Shown here one piece after another: positions 33,572 through 42,247 of a DNA stretch of 64,000 nucleotides. The position numbers and the translations under genes were made by a program. The notes beneath the pieces were generated by a model. The model made no database searches and was not told the origin of the DNA. It saw nothing but the letters and a program-made list of their open reading frames with translations. The stretch covers positions 1 to 64,000 of the forward strand of contig CABSIM010000004.1 in NCBI GenBank assembly GCA_902477765.1, read 5' to 3'. Each line of letters opens with the position of its first letter. Position 1 is the stretch's first letter. The DNA comes from an uncultured Clostridiaceae bacterium (GTDB taxonomy: Bacteria > Bacillota > Clostridia > Lachnospirales > Lachnospiraceae).

Positions 33572-34459
33572 TTACGGCTCGCGCTTTCCGATGGAAAATC
33601 CCCGGCCCCGGACTTCGTGAATCTGGGCGATCATAATGAAGGCTTTGGGATCGATTTCCATGACCAGATGGTTGAGACGGTTCAGTTCCCTGGCGGAGAG
33701 TACGGTCATGACTTCACAGGATTCTTCTCCGGAATACCCCCCTTCAATGCGGTAAAGGGTAACGCCGCGGTCGATCCGGGTCTGGATGACCTGACTGATT
33801 TCCTTATATCTGCTGCTGATAATGCGGACCTGCATCCGGCCTTTTCCCAGAGTTGAAGCCTTGTCTGCCATTGTGGAGTACAGAGCCACAAGAATAACAC
33901 TGTAAAGAGCCTTTTCCAGACCGGAATACGGAAGCTGCACTGCCAGAATCAGAAAATCAAAAGTATACATGGTGACAGCAATGGGAATCCCCAGCTTTTT
34001 GTTGAGAAGAAGCATGGGAATATCGTTTCCGCCGGTGGAAGCACCCGCACGGAGAACGGTTCCGATGCCCAGACCGGAAAGCAGACCGCCAAGGACTACG
34101 GCGAGAAGCGGATCAGAGGTCAGGGGACTCTGTACAGCGGCTTCGATCTGACCGAGAAAGAAGGGAAACAGGATGCTGCTCAGCAGAGTCGTTGCGGCAA
34201 AATAACGGCCCAGGAAAATGGCACCGATGACGAACATGACTGCATTATAAACAGCTACAAATACGGAAACGGAAAGTCCGGTATAATGGGAAACGATCAG
34301 GCCGATGCCTGTGGCTCCTCCCATCATCAGGTCGGAAGGCAGAATAAAAGCGCCTACACCCACGGACATGAGAAGGTTGCCGGCCAGCACCAGCAGCAGG
34401 TCCATGGTTTTACGGAATGTCTTGGTGTCATAGAAAGGTACGGATTCTCTGGCGGACAT
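33572..34459 (-). CDS. YitT family membrane protein
   Basis: A 295-residue protein with about five membrane helices (DUF161) and a C-terminal cytoplasmic DUF2179 domain. GGATGIGLI near 48 and GGNDIPMLLLNKKLGIP near 148 are family signatures; the tail RIDRGVTLYRIEGGYSG is the typical DUF2179 motif. Function is unknown for the family. The ATG at 34459 follows AAGGAG; an upstream ATG is unsupported. Confidence 0.85.
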   Translation of the reverse strand: MSARESVPFYDTKTFRKTMDLLLVLAGNLLMSVGVGAFILPSDLMMGGATGIGLIVSHYTGLSVSVFVAVYNAVMFVIGAIFLGRYFAATTLLSSILFPFFLGQIEAAVQSPLTSDPLLAVVLGGLLSGLGIGTVLRAGASTGGNDIPMLLLNKKLGIPIAVTMYTFDFLILAVQLPYSGLEKALYSVILVALYSTMADKASTLGKGRMQVRIISSRYKEISQVIQTRIDRGVTLYRIEGGYSGEESCEVMTVLSARELNRLNHLVMEIDPKAFIMIAQIHEVRGRGFSIGKREP

Positions 34460-34658
34460 AGCATTCTCCTTACTGTTTATTATTTTTGGAAATGTTACTA
34501 TTATAATTCTACACATATTATTGCCAATATGCAATATGATCCTGATGAAGGGGAGAAGAGGAAAGAGGAGAAGGAAAAATCCCTCAAAAGATATTGTTCA
34601 GAGGCTGCGGCCTGTGAAAATGCACAAAAAGCCAATATGTTAAAAAAATAACGATACA

Positions 34659-34686
34659 TTGACAAACAGATAACCGGCGCTATAAT
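34659..34686 (+). promoter_or_regulatory. consensus promoter
   Basis: Perfect TTGACA (34659-34664) and perfect TATAAT (34681-34686) with a 16-base spacer. It drives the cysteine-synthase-like gene, which should be strongly expressed. Confidence 0.85.
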
Positions 34687-34735
34687 ACAGGTGTTTTCAG
34701 GAAAAAAGAAAGAATGATTGAAAAGAGGTAAAATC

Positions 34736-35164
34736 ATGAAAGAAGAGAAAGTCCCGCAGAATGTTCTGGAATCCCTTGACTTTACGGCAAAACCCGACAG
34801 CATGCTGGAGCAGATGGAGAAGGAACTGATCAGTATCAATACCCAGGGACAGACAGAAGAAACAGATGGCATTGCCATCCGCACATTAAGAGACAGCAAA
34901 GAAGTTGGAATGGCAGCACTGGCCGCAGAAAACGGTTATCAGGTTATTCTGGCAGTGCCGGACAACATGGATGATGAGAAAAAACTTCTTGTGGATACAT
35001 ACGGTTCCCGGTTTATCCTGATGACCGGAGAAGATGCAATGAAAAAGGCTGTGGAAAAGGCAAAAGAACTGTCCGGCCAGGAAGGCATGAAGGACAAAGT
35101 TGTAATTGTCATGTTCCCGGACAGCGAAATGGAAGAAACCAGATCAAACGACATGACAGAATAA
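34736..35164 (+). CDS. shortened cysteine-synthase-like protein
   Basis: A 142-residue protein with no full-length family I know. Residues 56-112 align by eye with the mobile small domain of CysK: GMAALAAENGYQVILAVPD, then KKLLVDTYGSRFIL, then AMKKAVEKAKEL. The end (DKVVIVMFPDS) matches the CysK C-terminal strand KNIVVILPSS. The PLP lysine region, the Gly-rich phosphate loop and about 150 central residues are missing, so it cannot be an active PLP enzyme. Residues 1-45 are unrelated. It has a consensus promoter and its own terminator, and the frame is intact, arguing against a decaying pseudogene. Confidence 0.7.
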   Translation: MKEEKVPQNVLESLDFTAKPDSMLEQMEKELISINTQGQTEETDGIAIRTLRDSKEVGMAALAAENGYQVILAVPDNMDDEKKLLVDTYGSRFILMTGEDAMKKAVEKAKELSGQEGMKDKVVIVMFPDSEMEETRSNDMTE

Positions 35165-35176
35165 GAACTGCAGAAG

Positions 35177-35206
35177 GCCGGCTCCGTGAAAGGAACCGGC
35201 TTTTTT
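35177..35206 (+). terminator. Rho-independent terminator
   Basis: Stem GCCGGCTCC / GGAACCGGC (one mismatch) followed by six T, directly after the cysteine-synthase-like gene. Confidence 0.88.
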
Positions 35207-35231
35207 GTTCCGCAGAATTTTTCTGATTTTC

Positions 35232-35258
35232 TGAAAGGTTTTTCTGATGTCATTCGTA
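35232..35258 (+). promoter_or_regulatory. ECF-type promoter candidate
   Basis: TGAAAG (35232-35237), 17-base spacer, CGTA (35255-35258). This resembles the TGAAAC / CGTA pattern of extracytoplasmic-function sigma promoters and lies just before the operon that encodes such a sigma factor, fitting autoregulation. Confidence 0.5.
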
Positions 35259-35302
35259 TACCGGATAGACCGGCTGAAGCCGGCGGAATGGAGGAACCAG
35301 AT

Positions 35303-35608
35303 ATGAAAAAAGCAATAACAGGAATACTCACAGCGGGAGTTCTGGCTCTGGCGTGCACCATGGGAGTTTCCGCAGCGGTTCCCGGTCAGGGAGCACGTTT
35401 TTCGGACACCGACGGAAACGGTGTCTGCGACTATTATGAAGCAGGATGTCTCTGCCGGGATACAGACGGAGACGGAATCTGTGATGACCACGGAACAGAC
35501 TGTCCGGGCATATCTGAACAGAGCGGCTGCGGACATCACGGAAGCCGGATGCGGCTTCAGGACGGCACGGGAAGAGGATGTGCATCCCGGGGAGGATGCC
35601 GGAGATAA
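35303..35608 (+). CDS. secreted protein with Ca-binding-type repeats
   Basis: A 101-residue exported protein. A signal peptide (MKKAITGILTAGVLALACTM, ending AAVPG) is followed by two repeats, DTDGNGVCDYYE and DTDGDGICDDHG, of the acidic DxDGDGxCD type that bind Ca2+ in thrombospondin-3 and dockerin-like loops. The rest is rich in Gly, Cys, His and Arg. It opens an operon with a sigma factor and an anti-sigma factor, 20 bases from the former, so it may be an extracellular sensor or target. Start follows GGAGGA. Confidence 0.75.
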   Translation: MKKAITGILTAGVLALACTMGVSAAVPGQGARFSDTDGNGVCDYYEAGCLCRDTDGDGICDDHGTDCPGISEQSGCGHHGSRMRLQDGTGRGCASRGGCRR

Positions 35609-35628
35609 AACCGGAATGAGGTCTTGCC

Positions 35629-36111
35629 ATGCGGAGCGAACAGGAGGTAAACAGAGCCATTGAAAAACACGCTGATACAGTCCGGCGGCTCTGTATGATA
35701 TATCTGAAGAATCATGCCGATACCGAGGACATATTTCAGACCGTTTACCTGAAATATGTCCTTAGTTCCGTTGTGTTTGAAAGCGAGGAGCATGAAAAAG
35801 CCTGGTTCATCCGCGTTACGGTCAATGCCTGCAAAGACCTGCTCAGAAATTTTTTCCGCAGGCATGTGGTATCCATTGAGGAAGCAGCAGAACAGGCAGG
35901 GAGTCTCCCGCCGGATAACCGGGAAGTGCTGGAAGCAGTCCTCTCACTGCCGCCCAGATACCGGGAAGTGGTCTATCTTCATTATTACGAGGAATATACA
36001 GCGCCGGAAATCAGCAGGATCCTGGGTAAAAATGTCAACACCGTATATACGCTGCTGGCCCGTGCCAGGCAGCTTCTGAAAGAGAAACTGGGAAGTGATG
36101 AATATGAATGA
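35629..36111 (+). CDS. ECF-type RNA polymerase sigma factor
   Basis: A 160-residue sigma factor with region 2 (YLKNHADTEDIFQTVYLKY, then EEHEKAWFIRVTVNACKD, for -10 recognition) and region 4 (LPPRYREVVYLHYYEEYTAPEI, then an HTH for the -35). It has no region 1.1 or 3, as expected for group IV. The 3' end overlaps the anti-sigma gene by eight bases, the usual arrangement for a sigma/anti-sigma pair. Confidence 0.92.
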   Translation: MRSEQEVNRAIEKHADTVRRLCMIYLKNHADTEDIFQTVYLKYVLSSVVFESEEHEKAWFIRVTVNACKDLLRNFFRRHVVSIEEAAEQAGSLPPDNREVLEAVLSLPPRYREVVYLHYYEEYTAPEISRILGKNVNTVYTLLARARQLLKEKLGSDEYE

Positions 36112-36832
36112 CAGATTCAAAGATACCTTTGACAGGATCCATGCGGATGACGGCCTGAAAGAGCATACCAGGGAATTTCTGGGGGAGCGGCTCCGGAATC
36201 CGGAAAAAAAGATGACTGCCGGTTACAGACATCTGGCGGCTGCCATGTTCTGTTTTCTGATCCTGGCGGCAGGGCTGGTCGGAGGGAAGCTGTACATGAC
36301 GGAAACCACGGTCATCAGCATCGACGTGAATCCTTCACTGGAACTGGGCATCAACCGGTTCGACAGAGTCATATGGGCCAGAGGCATGAATCCGGACGGG
36401 GAAATTCTGGTCTCCTCCCTGGATCTGCGGTTCAGAAATTATGAAGCGGCTCTCGAAGAGATCCTGAGCAGTGAACCTGTGACAGACTGCCTGGCCAGGG
36501 ATGAAATTCTTTCCATTGCAGTTGTGGGAGATGACGAGCGGCAGTGCAGGAGACTTCTTTCCGGCGCCGAATCCTGTACTGCGGGAGAGAAGAATGCGTA
36601 TTGCTGCTCCGCGCGTCCGGAAGAAGTGGAGAAGGCTCATGAAGAAGGGCTTTCTTACGGAAAATACAGGGCATTTCTGGAGGCCGGGGAACGGAATCCG
36701 GATCTTGAGCCGGAGGACGCCAGAGGGATGACCATGAGGGAACTTCATGATCTGATTCATGGGGAAAACTGCGGGGAAGAAGACGGCCATTCCCATGGCC
36801 GCGGAGGGAAAAAGAACAGGGGACAGTCCTGA
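36104..36832 (+). CDS. RsgI-like membrane anti-sigma factor
   Basis: A 242-residue single-pass membrane protein. A cytoplasmic N-terminus of about 42 residues should bind the sigma factor; the helix is at 43-65. Directly outside is the RsgI-type domain: SIDVNPSLELGINRFDRVI, then GMNPDGEIL. The rest is extracytoplasmic, Cys-containing, and ends in a His/Gly/Arg-rich tail (DGHSHGRGG). RsgI proteins usually pair with SigI; here the partner is ECF-sized. Start ATG 36104 is 8 bases from GGAAG; ATG 36098 is an alternative. Confidence 0.82.
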   Translation: MNDRFKDTFDRIHADDGLKEHTREFLGERLRNPEKKMTAGYRHLAAAMFCFLILAAGLVGGKLYMTETTVISIDVNPSLELGINRFDRVIWARGMNPDGEILVSSLDLRFRNYEAALEEILSSEPVTDCLARDEILSIAVVGDDERQCRRLLSGAESCTAGEKNAYCCSARPEEVEKAHEEGLSYGKYRAFLEAGERNPDLEPEDARGMTMRELHDLIHGENCGEEDGHSHGRGGKKNRGQS

Positions 36833-36885
36833 CGGGTATATTCCGGCTTTTCCGCCGTGACCCTGAACTGAAAATCAGAAACAGA

Positions 36886-36919
36886 AAGCAGGGGCTGCAT
36901 TTTCGCAGTCCCTGCTTTT
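36886..36919 (+). terminator. Rho-independent terminator of the sigma operon
   Basis: Stem AAGCAGGGGCTGC / GCAGTCCCTGCTT with a six-base loop, then TTT. It also stands downstream of the convergent metallophosphoesterase. Confidence 0.85.
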
Positions 36920-36951
36920 ATCCTGCAGACAGAATTTCAGCAGCTTCCGGT

Positions 36952-38166
36952 TCAGGATCCGCCGCGGAACGAAAGATCCAGAATCATGATTTCACTGTCA
37001 GTACCGATACGCATGGCGGGTCCCCAGACCCCTACGCCGGAGGTGACCGCAGAATACATGCTGCCTTTTTTCAGGATTCCCCATGGGTTTTCCCAGAAAA
37101 AATCCATCAGAAGATTTCCGGGAAAGATCTGCCCGCCGTGGGTATGGCCGGACAGATCCAGATCCACGCCCGCCATGGATGCCTCTTCCAGTTCTCCGGG
37201 CTGATGATCCATGACCAGAATCGGAAGGGAATGATCCAGATTTTCTGTCAGCCGGGCAAAGGACAGCCGGCTGTCCCCTTCCTTGAGCGCCTTGTCAGGA
37301 TCCTTCCGGCCGATGAGATAAAAACTGTCGTCAATGAGCAGAACCTCATCTTCCAGAAGACGGATATCTGCCAGATCAAGAAACCGGAGAAAATCAGGAT
37401 CTTCAGAAAGAGGTTCACTGGAAGGAAAGGTAAAGCCGGCCAGGATCCGCTCGCTGACATCGTGATTTCCGCTGCAGGCGAAAACTCCGTATCTGCTTTC
37501 CAGTGAGGCCAGAATGGAGGCGATTTTTTCCGGATTCTGGATCGCCTCGTATTCATTGTCAAAAATATCACCGGCAATACAGATGAGGTCCGGTCCGGAT
37601 GCATTGATTTTCCGGACCATGGTTTTCAGCTGCTCCTCTGAAGTATTATAGCCCAGGTGCAGATCTGCGATCAGGGCGACTTTCAGGTGATCCGGAGAAC
37701 AGCTTTTTTCGATGGAAATCCGGTATTCCCGGAGATACAGCTTTCTGGCATGGAGAATGCCGTAGATACTGAATGTGCAGACCAGGGAAATTGTGACAAC
37801 GCCTGAGAAAAACAGGATTCCGGGTGCGTTCCGTATGGCCGCAGCAGGAAAGGATTTTTTAAAAACAGAAAGCCCGGTAAGCCGGCGGAGACCGTCAAGC
37901 ACAAGAACGACAGAAAGAATGAAGGCGAAAGTGCCCAGCCAGTAATTTCCGATGATCTTCAGGAATCTGTGCCAGGGGTCAACGGTGATCAGAAGGCCGG
38001 TGAGAGGACTCAGGGCCAGAAACCAGTAGAGGACAGCCGCCGGAAAGCGGAGAGATACCGGGCGGAAAGAGCGGCAGCAGGCATCTGCCCAGCAGAACAG
38101 CCAGTGCAGAACATAACCGTTGAAAATAAGATAAAAAGGAGCAAGGAATAAAGCTGCCATGGACAC
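36952..38166 (-). CDS. membrane-anchored metallophosphoesterase
   Basis: A 404-residue protein with about four N-terminal helices (to residue 140) and a cytoplasmic-side or external phosphoesterase domain. Motifs are DLHLGYN near 170, GDIFDNE near 200, GNHD near 236, and the late MDHQP and GHTHGGQ near 351. This layout resembles the YkuE/YaeI group, whose members act on lipid-related or UDP-sugar substrates. It stands 9 bases downstream of ybaK, suggesting co-transcription. Confidence 0.85.
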   Translation of the reverse strand: MSMAALFLAPFYLIFNGYVLHWLFCWADACCRSFRPVSLRFPAAVLYWFLALSPLTGLLITVDPWHRFLKIIGNYWLGTFAFILSVVLVLDGLRRLTGLSVFKKSFPAAAIRNAPGILFFSGVVTISLVCTFSIYGILHARKLYLREYRISIEKSCSPDHLKVALIADLHLGYNTSEEQLKTMVRKINASGPDLICIAGDIFDNEYEAIQNPEKIASILASLESRYGVFACSGNHDVSERILAGFTFPSSEPLSEDPDFLRFLDLADIRLLEDEVLLIDDSFYLIGRKDPDKALKEGDSRLSFARLTENLDHSLPILVMDHQPGELEEASMAGVDLDLSGHTHGGQIFPGNLLMDFFWENPWGILKKGSMYSAVTSGVGVWGPAMRIGTDSEIMILDLSFRGGS

Positions 38167-38175
38167 CCCTCCCGA

Positions 38176-38649
38176 TCAGTCCTGCCAGCCTCTGCAGACA
38201 TCAATCCAGGAATGACTTCCCGAGCACATTTCCAGTTCCGCAGGAGTCAGCTCAATGGCACTGTTGCTGCTTCCGCAGGCGGGAAATACAGTGCTAAACC
38301 GTTTCAGGGAAAGATCCAGAAAAACGCGGACATGGGAAGGGATCCCAAAGGGACAGACCCCGCCCGGCGCATGACCGGTTTCGGCGGCCACTTCATCGGA
38401 AGGCAGCATTTTTGCCTTTGTGTGAAACAGGCTTTTGAATTTTGCATTGTCAATGCGGGCATCACCGGCTGCCACAATCAGGATGACCCCGTCAGGAAGC
38501 CGGAAAGACAGAGTCTTGGCGATTCTGGCCGGTTCACAGCCCACAGCTTCGGCAGCCAGTTCCACAGTGGCGGAGGAGACGGGAAACTCCAGGATTTTCT
38601 GATCCATTCCCCACTGTTTCAGGCAGTCTCTTACAAGTTCAATGGACAT
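38176..38649 (-). CDS. YbaK/EbsC-type aminoacyl-tRNA deacylase
   Basis: A 157-residue YbaK-fold protein that would clear mischarged tRNA (for example Cys-tRNA-Pro or Ala-tRNA-Pro). The early segment VELAAEAVGCEPARIAKTL and the basic Lys region KAKMLPSDEV, followed by HAPGGVCPFG, are family-typical, including the GxxPFG motif. The ATG at 38649 was chosen to match family length; the frame extends 27 codons further. It is upstream of the metallophosphoesterase. Confidence 0.85.
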   Translation of the reverse strand: MSIELVRDCLKQWGMDQKILEFPVSSATVELAAEAVGCEPARIAKTLSFRLPDGVILIVAAGDARIDNAKFKSLFHTKAKMLPSDEVAAETGHAPGGVCPFGIPSHVRVFLDLSLKRFSTVFPACGSSNSAIELTPAELEMCSGSHSWIDVCRGWQD

Positions 38650-38896
38650 AATGTATACATCTCCAGTCTTTGTCAGGTTGATTTCATATTTCTGCCGGGA
38701 CCTTGCATAGCCCGGCAGCTGAGACTTCATTCCGGCGGCTCAGTCCGGAACAGCGGCGCAGACCGCGTGCATTTTCCGGAACAGCGGCCATGCATTTGCA
38801 GGACGGCCGGATATGTAGTAAAATAACAGGCATAAAAGTTCATTCTCCTGTCAGCAAAGGTTCCAGACAGGAGGAAAACAGGAAAGGGTGGTTGTA

Positions 38897-39169
38897 ATGA
38901 TCAATCTTGACGGTATGATCTCAATTCCGTTTCTGAAAAAAACAGTGTTTACCGGAAGTTACAGGGGCATGCACTATCTTCTGAGAAAACAGGAGCTTGA
39001 AGACGGAAACCGGATCCAGGCGGCAGTATGGCCGGGCCCCTACATTTTTTCCCTTACAGAAGAAGAAAAGAAAACATATCAGGAATTTGACTTCAGCCGG
39101 GAGGGAATTGAAGAAGCGGTCCGATGGCTGAATCTTCAGTATACGGAGCACTTTTCTTCCGGCAGTTAG
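38897..39169 (+). CDS. small conserved-looking protein, unknown
   Basis: A 90-residue soluble protein, MINLDGMISIPFLKKTVFTG and onward, with WPGPYIFS in the middle and a C-terminal amphipathic helix (GIEEAVRWLN). I do not recognise a family. A GGAAAGGG site lies nine bases before the ATG; a GTG nine bases further up is an alternative. It stands alone between divergent and convergent neighbours. Confidence 0.65.
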   Translation: MINLDGMISIPFLKKTVFTGSYRGMHYLLRKQELEDGNRIQAAVWPGPYIFSLTEEEKKTYQEFDFSREGIEEAVRWLNLQYTEHFSSGS

Positions 39170-39256
39170 GCGTCCCGGAAGAGATCCTGTTCCGTCCGGC
39201 TTCCGGTTCTCCAAAGGACCCGGAATGGCGGGAGTCCGCAGGAAGAGGCGCCTGCG

Positions 39257-40888
39257 TCAGCCGGAGGAAGGACCTGACGGAGTCCGGAGATTCAGATCCA
39301 GAAGTACGTCGCGGAATTCCTGCCGGAGAGCTTCTGTCAGCTCCTTTCTCACCGAAAGAAGAAGGGGGAGCTGATTTTCCGTAATCTGGAGCCGGGCAGT
39401 CCAGCAGTCTGCAGGTTCCCGGACATTACCGGCCTGCGGAGGCAGAACCCTGACCCGGAAATCAGAAAAACCCAGAGAAAACAGGGCATTTTCTGCCCGT
39501 TCTATTTTTTCCAGCAGTTCTTTTTCTATGGGAACTCCGGCAGGGATCCTGGTGGCAAGGCAGGCGTATGCCGGCTTGTTCCATGTAAATAATCCCGCAT
39601 TTCTGGAATAATCCCGCAGCTGTTCTTTGGTAATCCCGCATTCTCTCAGCGGAGAGAATACTTTCAGTTCTTTCAGCGCTCTCATGCCGGGACGGTCACC
39701 GGCATCGTCTGAGGCATTGGTGCCATCCATGATCTCTGTATATCCGTCCTGGGCGGCAGCCTCCAGAATGGAGGAAAAAATTGCCTGTTTGCAGTAGTAG
39801 CAGCGGTCCGCCGGATTGGATTTTACCTCCGGAAGAGTCAGAACATCAAAGGGCAGCACTTTCATGGAAATATGGAGGAGATCAGCCAGCCGTTCTGCAT
39901 CATCCAGTTCAAACTGCGGCTGAAACGGAGTGGCCACGTAATAAGGGCGTACCTGGCAGCCGCATGCGGATGCAGCGTAAAGCAGGTAGGCGGAATCGGA
40001 ACCGCCGGAAAAGGCCAGAGCCATGCGGGGGTGTCTGCCGAAAAATTCCCGCAGAGAAGCAGGAATGGTTTTCCGGCGGCTTTTCTCCAGAACTTCCCGG
40101 ATATAGGACTCGGTGAAGGCCAGCAGTTCTTTTACCTGCTTCTGTGTTTCCGGATCGGAAAAGGAAGTACGGTCAAAAGGCATTCGGTAGTAGCCCTGTT
40201 CTCCGGCAATTTCCACACTTTCCGGATAATTCAGGTCGAAGAAAAAAGCCAGAAAGCTGACCCAGAAATCCAGACGAGTTTCCCGGATTGTTTTATCTAC
40301 GGTTTTCCTGGAATAAAAGGTTCTGAGAACAGACGGGGTGATGGTCTGCCGGGCAATTTCCTCTTCCGGCGTACCCACCACATCGATCATGTCCTCACAG
40401 GCAAAGACACGGAAAATATCACATTTGTCCGCATCCCGGATCAGCCTGCACAGTTCCAGAGTTTCATCCGCGGCTTTATCCGCTCCTCCGGCTGCATGGA
40501 GTATCCGGTCTTCGATGGCATACCGGTTGTGATTATAGATGGCGGTCAGGATTTTCTTCCGGTCTTCTTCCGGAAGCGCATTCAGAAATCCCTGTTCTTC
40601 CAGGACACGGCAGCTCATTTCCGCATGGTTGCAGCTTAAATGATCCAGGAATGTATCGTACTGTTTCAGCTGCTCAAACCGGCCGATGTCATGAAAAAGT
40701 GCGCAGAGCATGGCCAGAAATCTGGTATGTTCCGGAAGGCGCCGGCAGATGCAGAGCCGTTCCATGATGCCGGTGACGGAACGTGTATGAAGGATTTTCA
40801 GAGCCACCCGTCCGTCACCGGCATCATAGCGGGAAGCATAACCGTCAAACATGTTTTTATAAGAAAGAAACGATGATTCAGAAGTCAT
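39257..40888 (-). CDS. HD-domain / LarE sulfur-transferase fusion
   Basis: A 543-residue two-part protein. Residues 1-280 are an HD hydrolase domain: KILHTRSV, FHDIGRFEQL near 65, a later HNRYAIEDR, and RDADKCDIFR near 150 supply the metal ligands. Residues 285-540 are a PP-loop sulfur transferase of the LarE type: AFSGGSDSAY near 292, RCYYCK near 346, and CLATRIPAG near 420. LarE gives its own Cys sulfur, or uses a bound Fe-S cluster, to build the nickel-pincer cofactor of lactate racemase. Three Cys (CxxC plus one) suggest the cluster-type. No larA, larB or larC is nearby. Start follows GAGGAATG. Confidence 0.85.
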   Translation of the reverse strand: MTSESSFLSYKNMFDGYASRYDAGDGRVALKILHTRSVTGIMERLCICRRLPEHTRFLAMLCALFHDIGRFEQLKQYDTFLDHLSCNHAEMSCRVLEEQGFLNALPEEDRKKILTAIYNHNRYAIEDRILHAAGGADKAADETLELCRLIRDADKCDIFRVFACEDMIDVVGTPEEEIARQTITPSVLRTFYSRKTVDKTIRETRLDFWVSFLAFFFDLNYPESVEIAGEQGYYRMPFDRTSFSDPETQKQVKELLAFTESYIREVLEKSRRKTIPASLREFFGRHPRMALAFSGGSDSAYLLYAASACGCQVRPYYVATPFQPQFELDDAERLADLLHISMKVLPFDVLTLPEVKSNPADRCYYCKQAIFSSILEAAAQDGYTEIMDGTNASDDAGDRPGMRALKELKVFSPLRECGITKEQLRDYSRNAGLFTWNKPAYACLATRIPAGVPIEKELLEKIERAENALFSLGFSDFRVRVLPPQAGNVREPADCWTARLQITENQLPLLLSVRKELTEALRQEFRDVLLDLNLRTPSGPSSG

Positions 40889-41071
40889 AAAGCATTCCTC
40901 TTTTTGCTGATTTTTTCCAAGTATAACATTTTTGGCTTTTTTCCACAACTGCCGGAAAGAAACTGCTGGAGTTTTTGGCCAGTGCGTGTATAATGAAAAT
41001 CAGCGGGGAATCAAACGGCGTCTGCCGGAGACAGCAGCGCCGGAAAAGCAAAAAGAAAGCGGGAGGACAGG

Positions 41072-42235
41072 ATGGAAGATAAGATGATGGTCCTGAAAGC
41101 CGGGGAATATGTGGACCGGCACAGGACAGAAATGATGGAACTCTGGGAACGGCTGGTTTCCACCGAAAGCGGAAACTCCGACAAGGAAGGTGTGGACAGG
41201 GTCTGCGGAATTCTGGAGAAAGAGCTGAGGGACTCCGGAGCAGAAACAGCCGTTGTTCAGATGGAAAAGAAAGGAAATCTTCTGCGGGCGGAATTTCATC
41301 CGGAGAGGGAGGAGGCCCCCATTCTTCTGATCGGTCATATGGATACCGTATTTGCCAGAGGAACACTGGAAAAAAATCCGTTCCGGGTGGAAGACGGAAA
41401 GGCCCATGGCCCGGGAATTCTGGATATGAAGGCCGGACTTGTGATGGCTGTGTTCATTCTCCGGGCGCTGGATGCCTGCGGATATGAAAAACATCCTCTG
41501 CGGGTGGTCTTTGCCGGAGATGAGGAAAACGGACACCGGGAAAGTACTGCGGAAGAAGAAATCCGGAATGCATGTAAGGGATGCAGGGCCGCTTTTAACT
41601 TTGAGACAGGATTTCTGGATGACGGACTTGTGGTGGGAAGAAAGGGTTCCTGCCGTGTGACAGTCAATGTGACAGGTGTGGCGGCGCATGCGGGAAATGA
41701 CCCGGAAAGAGGGCGCAGTGCCATTCTGGAAATGGCTCATAAGGTCATAGAGATCCAGAAACTCAATGATTATGAACACGGACTGTTTGTCAACATAGGA
41801 CTGATAAACGGAGGCACCGTGGTAAACGCGGTTCCCGGAAACTGCGGAATTCAGATTGATATCCGCTATGAAGACCGGAAGCGGCTGGACAGCACCATCC
41901 GGAGAATCCGGGAAATTGCTGAGGAAACGCATGTACCTGATACCTCTGCAGAAGTTTCCATGACAAAACCCAGCGAGGTGATGGAAGTTTCCGAAGCCAA
42001 TCTGCAGCTGTTCCGCCATGTGGAAAAAGCAGCGGAACTCATTGGCTACGGACCGCTGAAAACAAGAAAAACCGGCGGCTGGTCAGATTCCTGCCTGGCA
42101 GCGGCCTGCGGAGTTCCTGTGGTCTGCTCCATGGGCGTAAAAGGGGCAAATAACCATTCCATGGAAGAATATGCGGTAGTGGATACCTTGTTTTCCAGAA
42201 CAAAACTGGCACTGGCCGCCATTATCACATTATAA
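41072..42235 (+). CDS. M20-family metallopeptidase (carboxypeptidase G2-like)
   Basis: A 387-residue zinc peptidase. Metal ligands are in GHMDTVFARG (H near 90), GPGILDMKAG (bridging D near 122), AGDEENGH (catalytic and ligand Glu near 156) and FNFETG. The lid domain starts at about 185 and the last His is in GVKGANNHS near 365. This is the glutamate carboxypeptidase/ArgE group; substrate is probably an N-acyl or peptide-linked amino acid. It lies 12 bases before the AEC transporter, perhaps one unit for uptake or export and hydrolysis. Site: GGGAGGAC. Confidence 0.9.
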   Translation: MEDKMMVLKAGEYVDRHRTEMMELWERLVSTESGNSDKEGVDRVCGILEKELRDSGAETAVVQMEKKGNLLRAEFHPEREEAPILLIGHMDTVFARGTLEKNPFRVEDGKAHGPGILDMKAGLVMAVFILRALDACGYEKHPLRVVFAGDEENGHRESTAEEEIRNACKGCRAAFNFETGFLDDGLVVGRKGSCRVTVNVTGVAAHAGNDPERGRSAILEMAHKVIEIQKLNDYEHGLFVNIGLINGGTVVNAVPGNCGIQIDIRYEDRKRLDSTIRRIREIAEETHVPDTSAEVSMTKPSEVMEVSEANLQLFRHVEKAAELIGYGPLKTRKTGGWSDSCLAAACGVPVVCSMGVKGANNHSMEEYAVVDTLFSRTKLALAAIITL

Positions 42236-42247
42236 CGGGAGGACAAA

